Shown: positions 17,995 through 25,277 of the stretch, in pieces
Numbering within the stretch: the stretch's first letter is position 1
Layout of the letters: every line of letters starts with the position of its first letter
Assembly: GCA_049324835.1 (NCBI GenBank)
Contig: JBMOMT010000011.1
Span: forward strand, 62,001 to 126,000
Reading direction: 5' to 3'
Length of the DNA stretch: 64,000 bases
DNA from: JBMOMT01 sp049324835
GTDB lineage: Bacteria; Chloroflexota; Anaerolineae; CAYNKW01
Position numbers and translations under genes: made by a program
The notes under the pieces: model-generated
The model's input: the letters and a program-made list of their open reading frames with translations, nothing else
Database searches by the model: none
Told to the model about the DNA's origin: nothing

Positions 17995-18720
17995 TCACCG
18001 AAAGCCCAACCCACGCTCCTTGAGGCTGATATAGCGGTTGTGGCCGATGATCAAATGATCCAACACCTCGATATCCAGCAACTTGCCGGCCTCGACGATC
18101 ATCTCGGTCAGGTGGATGTCTTCGGGAGAAGGTGAGGGGTCGCCGGACGGGTGATTGTGCGCCACCACGAGCGCCGCCGCGTTCTGTTTGATGACCTCAC
18201 GAAATATCTCGCCCACACGAACGACGCTGGTATTGAGGCTGCCGACGTAAACGGTTTTCATGCTCAGAACGCGGTTGCGGGTATCCAGGATTAACACCCG
18301 AACCTCTTCTTTTTCCAGCAGGCTCATTTCCAACTGCACCAGATTGGCGGCATCGGCGGGTGAGGTGATCTGAGGCCGGGCATCGGGCGATTCCACCAGC
18401 AGCCGGCGGCCCATCTCCAGGGCGGCCTTGAGTTGGGTGGTTTTGGCCGGTCCAATGCCGTGCTCGGCGCACAACTCGACGAAACCGGCCCGGGCCAGGC
18501 CCATCAGGCCGCCATATTTGGAAAGCAACGCCTGGGCCATATTCAGCACGCTCTGCCCTTTCACCCCACCGCGCAGAATAATAGCCAACAGCTCGCTGTT
18601 GGAGAGGGCCGCTGCGCCGTAGCGCTCCAGCCGTTCGCGTGGTCGCTCGCCAACAGGCATTTCGTGGATGGTGGGTTGGTAAAGAGTGTCCTTTTTGGCA
18701 TTTCCGGCGTCTTCGACCAC
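17995..18720 (-). CDS. radC: RadC-family JAB1/MPN-domain protein
   Basis: A 241-residue protein with an N-terminal helix-hairpin-helix region (about residues 30-100, including GIGPAKTTQLKAALE) and a C-terminal JAMM metalloprotease-like domain. The zinc site AHNHPSGDPSPSPED (about residues 190-204) and the catalytic Glu of the REVI segment are intact. Despite its name a direct DNA-repair role is doubtful. The start is GTG with GAGGAGGGGG upstream. It has its own promoter with consensus -35 and -10. Confidence 0.92.
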   Translation of the reverse strand: MVEDAGNAKKDTLYQPTIHEMPVGERPRERLERYGAAALSNSELLAIILRGGVKGQSVLNMAQALLSKYGGLMGLARAGFVELCAEHGIGPAKTTQLKAALEMGRRLLVESPDARPQITSPADAANLVQLEMSLLEKEEVRVLILDTRNRVLSMKTVYVGSLNTSVVRVGEIFREVIKQNAAALVVAHNHPSGDPSPSPEDIHLTEMIVEAGKLLDIEVLDHLIIGHNRYISLKERGLGFR

Positions 18721-18764
18721 ATTCCCCCTCCTCGGCGCGGGTGAAAACAGCTCCGATGGCCCAC

Positions 18765-18793
18765 ATTATAACACGGCGATGGGGCGGTGTCAA
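18765..18793 (-). promoter_or_regulatory. Consensus sigma70 promoter of radC
   Basis: Minus-strand TTGACA (18793-18788), 17-bp spacer, TATAAT (18770-18765): a perfect match to consensus, about 38 bp before the radC start. Confidence 0.85.
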
Positions 18794-18847
18794 CGAGTGG
18801 GAAACTTGGCCTGACCGGTCAGGCACACTCTTGCCCGGCCCAAACCT

Positions 18848-19093
18848 TCATCGCTGGCCCCTGTTCCTCAGACCGGCGGAACCGGCGACAGCCTCCAAAT
18901 CGGACAAAAGCTGGGGCAGATCCAGGCCATATTTGGCAGCCACGCCTTCCAGCGTTTCAAACAACGACATGCAGCAGATACACTCCCCGGCCTGCGCTTC
19001 GTAACGGTCGAACACGCCAACCGTGTCCTTGAATCGATAGACCACGTCCAGAACCGTCATCAGGGGGTCTATCAGCCTCTCTTTTTCCTGCAT
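18848..19093 (-). CDS. DUF1858-like small protein
   Basis: An 81-residue protein. MTVLDVVYRFKDTVGVFDRY, then CICCMSLFETLEGVAAKYGLDL, fits the DUF1858 pattern (hydrophobic repeat region, CxCC motif, ETLEExA helix). DUF1858 is often found alone or fused to redox or metal-binding proteins. The ATG at 19093 lacks a strong SD. It is the last gene of the csd-yedF-DUF3343 minus-strand series, suggesting a role in the same sulfur/selenium pathway; that role is inference. Confidence 0.65.
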   Translation of the reverse strand: MQEKERLIDPLMTVLDVVYRFKDTVGVFDRYEAQAGECICCMSLFETLEGVAAKYGLDLPQLLSDLEAVAGSAGLRNRGQR

Positions 19094-19127
19094 CGATTTA
19101 CCCACAACCCGTCGAAAGCAATGAGTG

Positions 19128-19367
19128 CTATTCCAATTTGTGAACCGCCTCAATATCCAGCCGCGCCTCCCTCAGCACCTCCTGTATCCTCGGCCCATCG
19201 GCCCAGAAAAAACGCAGGGCGGTGCCGCAGTTGGAGCTGAACTGGCGCGGCACCGGGATCAGCTTGACCTGCAAGCCGGCGCGCTGCGTCATCCGTTCGG
19301 CGCGCAGGGCGTGGCTCACCGAGTGAAACAGCACCGCCCCATACTGGACACCATGGTTCTCAGACAT
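19128..19367 (-). CDS. DUF3343 protein
   Basis: A 79-residue DUF3343 family protein (AVLFHSVSHALRAERM at about 11-26, then VPRQFSSNCGTALRF, typical of the family). DUF3343 genes are commonly neighbours of yedF and of cysteine desulfurases in selenium-related clusters; the molecular role is not established. Its ATG shares one base with the yedF stop (TGATG), so it is tightly coupled. Confidence 0.85.
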   Translation of the reverse strand: MSENHGVQYGAVLFHSVSHALRAERMTQRAGLQVKLIPVPRQFSSNCGTALRFFWADGPRIQEVLREARLDIEAVHKLE

Positions 19368-19966
19368 CAGGGCGACACCACCTTGCCCGCGCTCAGCAGC
19401 GTTTCGGCAATCGTATACATGTTGGAGACGGTGCCGATGGCCACCTGATCCATCAACTCCAGATAGTTCAGGCAGGTGCCGCAGGCCAGAATTTCCACCC
19501 CCTGCTGGCTCAACGCTTCCAGATCCTCCAGCACCGGCGAGCCTGCCACCACCAGCCGCACGCCGGTGTTGACGAAAATCAACGTATCCGGCAGCGGCGC
19601 CACTTTGTTGAGGGTGTGCAAAAAAGCGCGGATGAGCACCCCGCCCAACTCGTCTTCACCCCGACCCATGCAGTCGGCGCTGATGTAAATCACCAGCGGC
19701 CCTTCTGCGGGCACAGACTCGACCCTGCCCACGGGCAGCGTCTCAGTTGCCGCCGCATCCGCACGGGAGAGAACCAGATGTGCGCCCCCGTCTCTGGCCT
19801 CGACCGTCACCTGCCAGCCTTCCTTTCGAGCCATGCGTGAGACATTGGCCTCGGCTGTAGGGCCATTCACGATGACCGTCACGGCGCTGGCGTGGGCCAT
19901 TGCCTTTTTGGTCATGATCACCGGCTGAGGACAGGCCAGTCCACGGGCATCTATGATTTCAACCAT
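19367..19966 (-). CDS. yedF: Sulfurtransferase-like selenium metabolism protein YedF
   Basis: A 199-residue protein with an N-terminal TusA-like domain (DARGLACPQPVIMTKKA, about residues 5-21, active-site Cys in CPQP) and a C-terminal DsrE-like domain (YISADCMGRGEDELG, then GVEILACGTCLNYL). This two-domain build defines YedF. It probably relays persulfide or selenide from the desulfurase encoded upstream. The ATG lies 19 bp after the csd gene. Confidence 0.9.
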   Translation of the reverse strand: MVEIIDARGLACPQPVIMTKKAMAHASAVTVIVNGPTAEANVSRMARKEGWQVTVEARDGGAHLVLSRADAAATETLPVGRVESVPAEGPLVIYISADCMGRGEDELGGVLIRAFLHTLNKVAPLPDTLIFVNTGVRLVVAGSPVLEDLEALSQQGVEILACGTCLNYLELMDQVAIGTVSNMYTIAETLLSAGKVVSP

Positions 19967-19985
19967 TCATCCTCCCTGTCACGTT

Positions 19986-21137
19986 TCACGCCTCACGGGC
20001 AATAGCCGCCACCGCTTCCAATGCCCGATCTACCTCTTGGGCAGTGTTAAAATAACCCATGCCAAAACGCACCGTACCGGCGGGAAAGGTGCCGATCGTC
20101 TTGTGCGCCGCCGGAGCGCAGTGCAAGCCCACACGACACATGATGGCAAATTCCTCATCGAGGCGCAGGCTCACATCGGAGGGCAACCGGCCCTGCACGT
20201 TGAACGAGACGGTAGCCGTCTGGAGTTCAGCGTCACCGCTGCCGTAGACGGCGACGCCAGGGATGTTTTGCAGGCCGTGGATCAGCCGCTGCGTCAGGGC
20301 CACCTCGTGGACGCGGATGGTATCCACGCCGGTCTCCTGGATGAACCGAATCCCTGCCACCAGCCCGGCCAGACCCACCACGTTGGGTGTGCCGCTCTCG
20401 CATTTATCGGGCAGGAAATCGGGTTGCTCCTCGTGCTCGGAGCGGCTGCCGGTGCCGCCGCGTTTGAGCGGGTTGAGCCGATCCACATCTACCCGCTCGC
20501 CGATGACCAGCCCGCCGGTGCCCATCGGGCCATACAGACCCTTGTGACCGGTGAAACCCAACAGGTCGATCTGATCCGCCTGCATGTCGATGGGATAAGC
20601 CCCGGCTGTCTGGGCGGTATCCACCGCCAGCAGCAGGTCGTAGGCGCGGGCGATGCGGCCCGCCTCGGCCACCGGCAGCAGCGTGCCTACCACGTTGGAG
20701 CCGTGGTTGAGCACGATCATGACCGTGTTGCGCCGGATGGCCGGCTCGATGGTTGCCGGATCGAGGAAACCCTGCGGCGAACAGGGCAACACGGTCACTT
20801 GCACCCCTTCACGCTCCAACTGGCGCAGCGGGCGCATGACGGCGTTGTGCTCCATGCTGCTGGTGATGACGTGATCTCCGGCCTCGAGGTAGCCCTGCAG
20901 CACCAGGTTGAGCGATTCGGTGACGTTGAGGCCAAAGACCACCCGCAAGGGATCGGGCGCGTTAAACAGATCGGCCACTGCCTCGCGGGCATCGTAGACG
21001 ATGCGGCTGGATTCCACCGCCTGCCGGTGGGCCGACCGCCCGGCGCTGGCGCCGATGTCGGTTAAAAAGTGGGTCATGGCTTCGGCCACCCCTGGCGGTT
21101 TGGGCCAGGAAGTGGCTGCGTTGTCAAAGTAGATCAT
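19986..21137 (-). CDS. Cysteine desulfurase family protein (class V aminotransferase)
   Basis: A 383-residue PLP enzyme that removes sulfur (or selenium) from cysteine or selenocysteine. Motifs: MIYFDNAATSWPKP at the N-terminus, SSMEHNAVMRP, AVDTAQTAGAYPID, the PLP lysine in GFTGHKGLYGP (about residue 200) and the catalytic Cys in RVGLHCAPAAHKTIGT (about residue 340). It is of the EF2568-like group that often sits beside yedF and DUF3343. It leads the operon under the promoter at 21291-21320. Confidence 0.92.
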   Translation of the reverse strand: MIYFDNAATSWPKPPGVAEAMTHFLTDIGASAGRSAHRQAVESSRIVYDAREAVADLFNAPDPLRVVFGLNVTESLNLVLQGYLEAGDHVITSSMEHNAVMRPLRQLEREGVQVTVLPCSPQGFLDPATIEPAIRRNTVMIVLNHGSNVVGTLLPVAEAGRIARAYDLLLAVDTAQTAGAYPIDMQADQIDLLGFTGHKGLYGPMGTGGLVIGERVDVDRLNPLKRGGTGSRSEHEEQPDFLPDKCESGTPNVVGLAGLVAGIRFIQETGVDTIRVHEVALTQRLIHGLQNIPGVAVYGSGDAELQTATVSFNVQGRLPSDVSLRLDEEFAIMCRVGLHCAPAAHKTIGTFPAGTVRFGMGYFNTAQEVDRALEAVAAIAREA

Positions 21138-21290
21138 GGCTCATCCCCTCACGTTCGTCCTTGAACAGAGTCGTATCATGGGTTATTAGCTCGGCACGCC
21201 TTTATTCTTCACCGTCGAGACGCCGGGTTCTTGATCGTTGTCGCCAGGGAGGGGTTGTTCTCTGCGTCTCTGGGGTGAGGCGTTGCGGTT

Positions 21291-21320
21291 ATTATAACAT
21301 CTTTTTGAACGCCATGCCAA
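21291..21320 (-). promoter_or_regulatory. Promoter of the csd-yedF operon
   Basis: Minus-strand TTGGCA (21320-21315), 18-bp spacer, TATAAT (21296-21291). This gives a leader of roughly 145 bases before the csd ATG at 21137. Confidence 0.55.
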
Positions 21321-21383
21321 CAAAGAGACATCAGGGCATGCCAGTCGCCGTTCATGCCTTCTCTCACCGCCGAACGCACCGAT

Positions 21384-21411
21384 TTGACAATCGACACGTC
21401 TCTGGTATAAT
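21384..21411 (+). promoter_or_regulatory. Promoter of yedE-tusA
   Basis: TTGACA at 21384-21389 and TATAAT at 21406-21411 with a 16-bp spacer. The implied leader before yedE is over 200 bases and contains the short ORF at 21512. The 490-bp divergent region otherwise holds only this promoter and the csd promoter. Confidence 0.7.
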
Positions 21412-21511
21412 AATTAAAACCTATGAATATGATAAGTATTAGTAATTACAGGCTATTATACCTGAAAATCGAAACGAGGGCAAATCACAACGGCTGAAAG
21501 GAGGCGCGGCG

Positions 21512-21550
21512 ATGGTGGACCGATGGCGCTCTTGCATCCCGCCCCCCTGA
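21512..21550 (+). CDS. Putative 12-residue leader peptide upstream of yedE
   Basis: ATG at 21512 follows AAAGGAGG at optimal spacing and encodes MVDRWRSCIPPP, ending in three proline codons and TGA. It lies in the long leader of the sulfur/selenium transporter gene, with its stop 80 bases before the yedE ATG. A single Cys codon and a terminal poly-Pro stall motif suggest a regulatory uORF. Function is inferred from position only. Confidence 0.45.
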   Translation: MVDRWRSCIPPP

Positions 21551-21630
21551 CACGGATTCAGGCGCAAGGGTTGCGTTATCTGGAGTGGATCGAGGAGCGA
21601 TTCGATTTTTTCAAAGGAGAAAAGGGACAC

Positions 21631-22749
21631 ATGAAAACGATTTCCAGGTTTTTTGCCTCACGTTGGGGCATCGTGATCACCGGGGCGCTCATCGGTATCC
21701 TGGCCCCCCTGCTGCAAAAGTGGGGCAACCCGGGCAATATGGGCATCTGTGTGGCCTGTTTCGAGCGGGACATCGCCGGTGCGCTGGGGCTGCACCGGGC
21801 CGGGGTGGTGCAATACCTCCGCCCCGAGATTGTCGGTTTTGTGCTGGGCGCCACCATCGCCGCTTTGTTGTTCCGCGAGTTCAAGGCGCGGGGTGGCTCG
21901 GCGCCTATCGTGCGTTTTTTCCTGGGCATGTTCGCCATGATCGGCGCGCTGGCCTTTCTGGGCTGCCCGTGGCGGGCGCTGTTCCGCCTGTCCGGCGGCG
22001 ATCTGAACGCCATCCTGGGTCTGCTGGGGCTGGCAGTGGGCATTTTCATCGGTGTGCAATTCCTCAAAAACGGTTACAACCTGGGTCGCTCTGGCCCAAT
22101 CCACACAGCGGCGGGCTGGGTCATGCCGGTGGTGATGATCGGTCTGTTGTTGCTGGCCGTTTTCAGCCCCAGCTTTTCCGAGGGCGGGCCGATCTTTAAC
22201 AGCCAGAGCGGTCCTGGCAGCCTGCACGCCCCGCTCATCATCTCGCTCATCGTCGGCCTGGTCATCGGTGTGTTGGCCCAACGCACCCGCTTTTGTACCA
22301 TGGGCGCCATCCGCGATGTGATTTTGATCCAGGACACTCACCTCATCAGTGGTCTGGGTGCGCTGGTGGCGGCGGCGCTGATCACCAACCTGATCTTGGG
22401 GCAGTTCAGTCTCGGTTTTACCGGCCAACCGGTGGCCCACAGCAATCACCTGTGGAATTTTCTGGGTATGACCCTGGCCGGGCTGGCCTTCGCGTTGGCC
22501 GGCGGCTGTCCGGGACGCCAGCTTTTCATGTCGGGTGAGGGTGACGCCGACGCCGGCATCTTTGTGATCGGCATGATCACCGGTGCGGCTTTTGCCCACA
22601 ACTTGAACCTGGCCGGTTCACCCGACAAGATGGCCGAGGGTGTGCTGCAGAGCGTGGGCGGGCCTTCAGTCTTTGGCATGTGGGCGGTAGTCCTCGGTCT
22701 GGTGACCTGTGTGGTCATCGGCCTCACGATGCGAGAAAAGTTCGATTAG
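21631..22749 (+). CDS. yedE: YeeE/YedE-family transporter (sulfur or selenium)
   Basis: A 372-residue membrane protein with about ten hydrophobic segments. The conserved cysteine motifs of the family are present: NMGICVACFERD near residue 30, FLGCPWRALF near 110, RTRFCTMGAIRDV near 225 and GGCPGRQLF near 295. The last two are the hallmark of YeeE/YedE thiosulfate or selenium transporters. ATG 21631 has AAAGGAG upstream; an in-frame ATG at 21523 is poorly placed. Divergent yedF and a downstream TusA gene support transport feeding a sulfur or selenium relay. Confidence 0.9.
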   Translation: MKTISRFFASRWGIVITGALIGILAPLLQKWGNPGNMGICVACFERDIAGALGLHRAGVVQYLRPEIVGFVLGATIAALLFREFKARGGSAPIVRFFLGMFAMIGALAFLGCPWRALFRLSGGDLNAILGLLGLAVGIFIGVQFLKNGYNLGRSGPIHTAAGWVMPVVMIGLLLLAVFSPSFSEGGPIFNSQSGPGSLHAPLIISLIVGLVIGVLAQRTRFCTMGAIRDVILIQDTHLISGLGALVAAALITNLILGQFSLGFTGQPVAHSNHLWNFLGMTLAGLAFALAGGCPGRQLFMSGEGDADAGIFVIGMITGAAFAHNLNLAGSPDKMAEGVLQSVGGPSVFGMWAVVLGLVTCVVIGLTMREKFD

Positions 22750-22758
22750 GAGGCAGAA

Positions 22759-22971
22759 ATGACGACAACCGTAGACGCTCGGGGCCTTTCCTGCCCTCAG
22801 CCGGTGATCCTGACACGCAACGCCATGCAAAAGGTCGGCAAAGGACGCATCGAGGTACTGGTGGAAACCGGCACCTCGCGCGATAACGTTTCGCGCCTGG
22901 CCCGTAAGGAGGGCTGGCAGGTGGAGGTGACAGAAGTGGAGGGCGGCTTTAAACTGGCGCTGAACAAGTAA
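22759..22971 (+). CDS. TusA-family sulfurtransferase
   Basis: A 70-residue single-domain TusA homologue (DARGLSCPQPVILTRNAM, active-site Cys in CPQP). It probably receives sulfur or selenium from the YedE route. It follows yedE by a few bases and ends just before a strong terminator. It closely resembles the N-terminal domain of the YedF encoded across the promoter region (shared SRxARKEGWQV), suggesting a local duplication. Confidence 0.92.
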   Translation: MTTTVDARGLSCPQPVILTRNAMQKVGKGRIEVLVETGTSRDNVSRLARKEGWQVEVTEVEGGFKLALNK

Positions 22972-22993
22972 CCGGCGCGCTCCTCCACCCGGC

Positions 22994-23029
22994 AACAGGG
23001 CTGCGATTCGGCAGCCCTGTTGTTCTTTT
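22994..23029 (+). terminator. Terminator of yedE-tusA
   Basis: Perfect 11-bp stem AACAGGGCTGC (22994-23004) with GCAGCCCTGTT (23011-23021), then GTTCTTTT. Confidence 0.85.
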
Positions 23030-23049
23030 GGCGCAAGGTGTAGTATAAT
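23020..23049 (+). promoter_or_regulatory. Promoter of the response-regulator operon
   Basis: TTGTTC at 23020-23025 and TATAAT at 23044-23049 with an 18-bp spacer, overlapping the tail of the preceding terminator. Confidence 0.5.
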
Positions 23050-23093
23050 GTTGCCAGGTAGTCCTTGCAAACACAAACAAGCAGGGAGGCAAT

Positions 23094-23495
23094 ATGCTGG
23101 ATCAAGGCACCAACCATCGAATCAAGCTGCTCATTGTGGAGGACGACGCCGACACCGCCGAGATGCTGACCACCTTTTTCCAGAACGAGGGCTACGACAC
23201 CCAGACGGTCGCCTGGGGTGAGGAAGCGCTGACGGCCTGCCGCCAGGCGCCGCCGGACGCAGTGGTGCTCGACGTGCGCCTGCCCGACATCGATGGCTTT
23301 GAGGTCTGCCGCCGCCTGCGCGATTCTTTTGCCACGGCGCGTATTCCCATCGTCTTTCTGACCGAAAAGAACCGCCAGGTCGACAAGATCACCGGCCTGG
23401 AGCTGGGCGGCATCGATTACCTCACCAAACCTTTCGACGTAAAAGAACTCAAGCTGCGCGTGCGCAACGCTCTGTACCGCACCAGCCCCTGGTGA
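23094..23495 (+). CDS. Stand-alone response regulator receiver
   Basis: A 133-residue CheY-like receiver with all key residues: the acidic pair in VEDDADTAEM, phospho-acceptor Asp in VVLDVRLPDIDG (about residue 59), Thr in FLTEKN and Lys in LTKPFD. No output domain. No histidine kinase is nearby, so the partner is unknown. GGGAGG precedes the ATG. Confidence 0.93.
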   Translation: MLDQGTNHRIKLLIVEDDADTAEMLTTFFQNEGYDTQTVAWGEEALTACRQAPPDAVVLDVRLPDIDGFEVCRRLRDSFATARIPIVFLTEKNRQVDKITGLELGGIDYLTKPFDVKELKLRVRNALYRTSPW

Positions 23496-23530
23496 TCCTT
23501 TTCCTGGGGGCGCAAGATCGGGGCAATCCT

Positions 23531-24040
23531 ATGGCTCTGCAGCGCGTCGTGATAGCCTGTGTCCTTTTTTTAGGGGCGCTATCGGCCTGCCAGACTACAT
23601 CCACCGGGCCGATACTGGTGCCCAACTCGCCCACGGCCCCATCCACCCCATCGGCTGGCGACCAGGCGGCCATCCTGGCCCTGATGGCCGCCGAAGCCGA
23701 GGCGGTCATCCACGACGATTCGTCGGGCCTGTTAGAGATCTGGGCTGCCGATGGCCTCATCCGCGACGCCAACCACACCCCCAACGATCCGACCGATGAT
23801 TATACCTGGGCCGGTCACGATGCCATCCTGTCGCGTTATCTGACCATCGTCTTTCCACTCTACATCAGCCAGCTCGAGCGCGCCGAGGTGCAGTTGACCA
23901 TCGAGGCAGAAACGGCCACCGCCAGCGCCACCACTCTCATCGAGGGTGAGATTTCGCCGGGCGGTGAGGTGTGGACGTTTTCCCGCATCGATGGCGCATG
24001 GCGCATCGCCAGTATCGTGTTCAACCTGGAAGCCCCATAG
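23531..24040 (+). CDS. Lipoprotein with SnoaL/NTF2-like domain
   Basis: A 169-residue exported lipoprotein: signal peptide MALQRVVIACVLFLGALSAC with the lipobox Cys at residue 20, a Pro/Ser/Thr linker (about residues 25-45) and a domain with the pattern of SnoaL-like NTF2 folds (helical AAEAEAVIHDD, then WAGHDAI, then C-terminal strands). Ligand unknown. A GTG at 23492 overlapping the previous stop (GTGA) is an alternative start that would place 13 residues before the signal peptide. It sits between two response-regulator genes. Confidence 0.65.
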   Translation: MALQRVVIACVLFLGALSACQTTSTGPILVPNSPTAPSTPSAGDQAAILALMAAEAEAVIHDDSSGLLEIWAADGLIRDANHTPNDPTDDYTWAGHDAILSRYLTIVFPLYISQLERAEVQLTIEAETATASATTLIEGEISPGGEVWTFSRIDGAWRIASIVFNLEAP

Positions 24041-24058
24041 GCCGCGTCAGGAAGTGAT

Positions 24059-24742
24059 ATGTACGCCTTGCTGCTGGCTCAGAACCCCGATGAAAAAGCC
24101 GTGCTCTCGCTGGTTTTGCAGCGCGCCGGTCTGGCGGTCATTCCTGTCGTGGCGCTGGAACGGGCGCTGCAGATGTGGCCAGAGCGGCCCGCAGACCTGA
24201 TCCTGGCTGCCTTTCACAACGACGTTGCCCTCGAGGGTAGCCGCGCCATTCGGGCCGAAACCAGCGTGCCCCTGGTGGTCATCGTGGACGCCGTGAGTGA
24301 GAACCTTCACTGGGAGCTTTTGGAGGCCGGGGCCGACCTGGTGGTCTCTCGACCTTTCAGTGCGCGGTTGCTCATGTCGCAGGTGCGCTCTCTGTTGCGT
24401 CGAGCGGGTGGGATGCCACTCTCCAGCCTGCCCACCCTGAGCCTGTCGGGTCTCAGGCTAGATCCGGTCACACGCACGGTCCAGGTCACCGGCCAACCAT
24501 CACATCGACTGACCCATCTGGAATTCCGATTGATGTACACGCTGATGATGAACCGCGGCCAGGTATTGTATACCGAAACCATCATCGAGCAGGTGTGGGG
24601 CTATAGCGGCCGGGGTGACAAAGACCTGTTGCGAGGGCTGGTGCGCCGCCTGCGAACCAAGGTGGAACCCAACCCGCGCCAGCCCCGTTACATCGTCACC
24701 GTACCCGGCATCGGTTATTCCTTCGACCCGGAGGAAAAGTAG
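24059..24742 (+). CDS. OmpR/PhoB-family winged-helix regulator with degenerate receiver
   Basis: 227 residues: an N-terminal receiver-like domain (about 1-115) and a C-terminal winged helix (about 130-225; THLEFRLMYTLMMNRGQVL, VWGY, DLLRGLVRRLRTK, IVTVPGIGYSF). The receiver lacks the phospho-acceptor Asp (DLILAAFHND where DLVLLD would be expected) and the early acidic pair, so it is unlikely to be phosphorylated. The output domain is intact. A triple 11-bp-phased repeat downstream, before the LysW-like gene, could be its operator. Confidence 0.85.
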   Translation: MYALLLAQNPDEKAVLSLVLQRAGLAVIPVVALERALQMWPERPADLILAAFHNDVALEGSRAIRAETSVPLVVIVDAVSENLHWELLEAGADLVVSRPFSARLLMSQVRSLLRRAGGMPLSSLPTLSLSGLRLDPVTRTVQVTGQPSHRLTHLEFRLMYTLMMNRGQVLYTETIIEQVWGYSGRGDKDLLRGLVRRLRTKVEPNPRQPRYIVTVPGIGYSFDPEEK

Positions 24743-24800
24743 CCCTTGCCGCCAACCATATGACAAAAATGACATACGTTTAAACTAATTTCAACTGCTT

Positions 24801-24829
24801 TTGCATCTCCCTTGCACGTTTTTTGCATC
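24801..24829 (+). promoter_or_regulatory. Three 11-bp-phased direct repeats, possible OmpR-type operator
   Basis: TTGCATC (24801-24807), TTGCACG (24812-24818) and TTGCATC (24823-24829) recur at exactly 11-bp intervals in the 163-bp gap between the winged-helix regulator gene and the LysW-like gene. Direct repeats at one helical turn are typical of PhoB/OmpR-family binding sites. An extra pair of TGACA copies lies at 24761 and 24770. Binding is inference. Confidence 0.5.
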
Positions 24830-24905
24830 CACCTGCGCTATCATGGGTGGCATAAAAACCTGGGAAGAAACAGACCCAGAAAGCAAAAACTGAAAGGAGT
24901 TTGAA

Positions 24906-25133
24906 ATGGCAGTTGCAACCTGCCCCGATTGTGGCCGCAAGATAGCGGTGGACCCCCAACTGCAAGTGGGTGACGAGATCATCTGCCCCCATTGCGACGC
25001 CGAACTCGAGGTCGTCAGCCTGGATCCTGTCGAGCTCGACTGGCTTTATCTGGAGCCGGCTGACGAGGACGACGATTGGGATGACCTCGAGGACTGGGAC
25101 GACGAGGACGAAGACGAGGACGAAGACTATTAA
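24906..25133 (+). CDS. LysW-like zinc-ribbon protein with long acidic tail
   Basis: A 75-residue protein. The first about 45 residues (CPDCGRKI, then GDEIICPHCDAELEVVSLDPVEL) closely follow the LysW/ArgW amino-group carrier pattern with two CxxC knuckles. The usual terminal EDWGE, whose last Glu carries the substrate, is replaced by an Asp/Glu-rich tail with two repeated DDWDD/EDWDD units ending in Tyr. No lysine or arginine biosynthesis gene is near. AAGGAG precedes the ATG. It could be a carrier-protein derivative or a stand-alone acidic zinc ribbon. Confidence 0.7.
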   Translation: MAVATCPDCGRKIAVDPQLQVGDEIICPHCDAELEVVSLDPVELDWLYLEPADEDDDWDDLEDWDDEDEDEDEDY

Positions 25134-25167
25134 ACCGGCGCTTCTCTTTTGAACGCAACAGACCTGG

Positions 25168-25202
25168 CCCCTCCCCGCTGTGTAGCGGGGAGGGGTTTTT
25201 TA
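25168..25202 (+). terminator. Strong terminator after the LysW-like gene
   Basis: Perfect 12-bp GC-rich stem CCCCTCCCCGCT (25168-25179) with AGCGGGGAGGGG (25184-25195) and a run of six to seven T. Confidence 0.92.
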
Positions 25203-25240
25203 TACCTCCCGACAGAAAAAAGCGGGTTGCGAGATTCTCT

Positions 25241-25250
25241 NNNNNNNNNN
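25241..25250. other. Assembly gap (10 N)
   Basis: Ten undetermined bases between the terminator and the end of the sugar-binding protein gene. Any translation across it is meaningless; the true gap length may differ. Confidence 0.99.
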
Positions 25251-25277
25251 AAGGGCAAAAATACGTTCTGAATGGGC

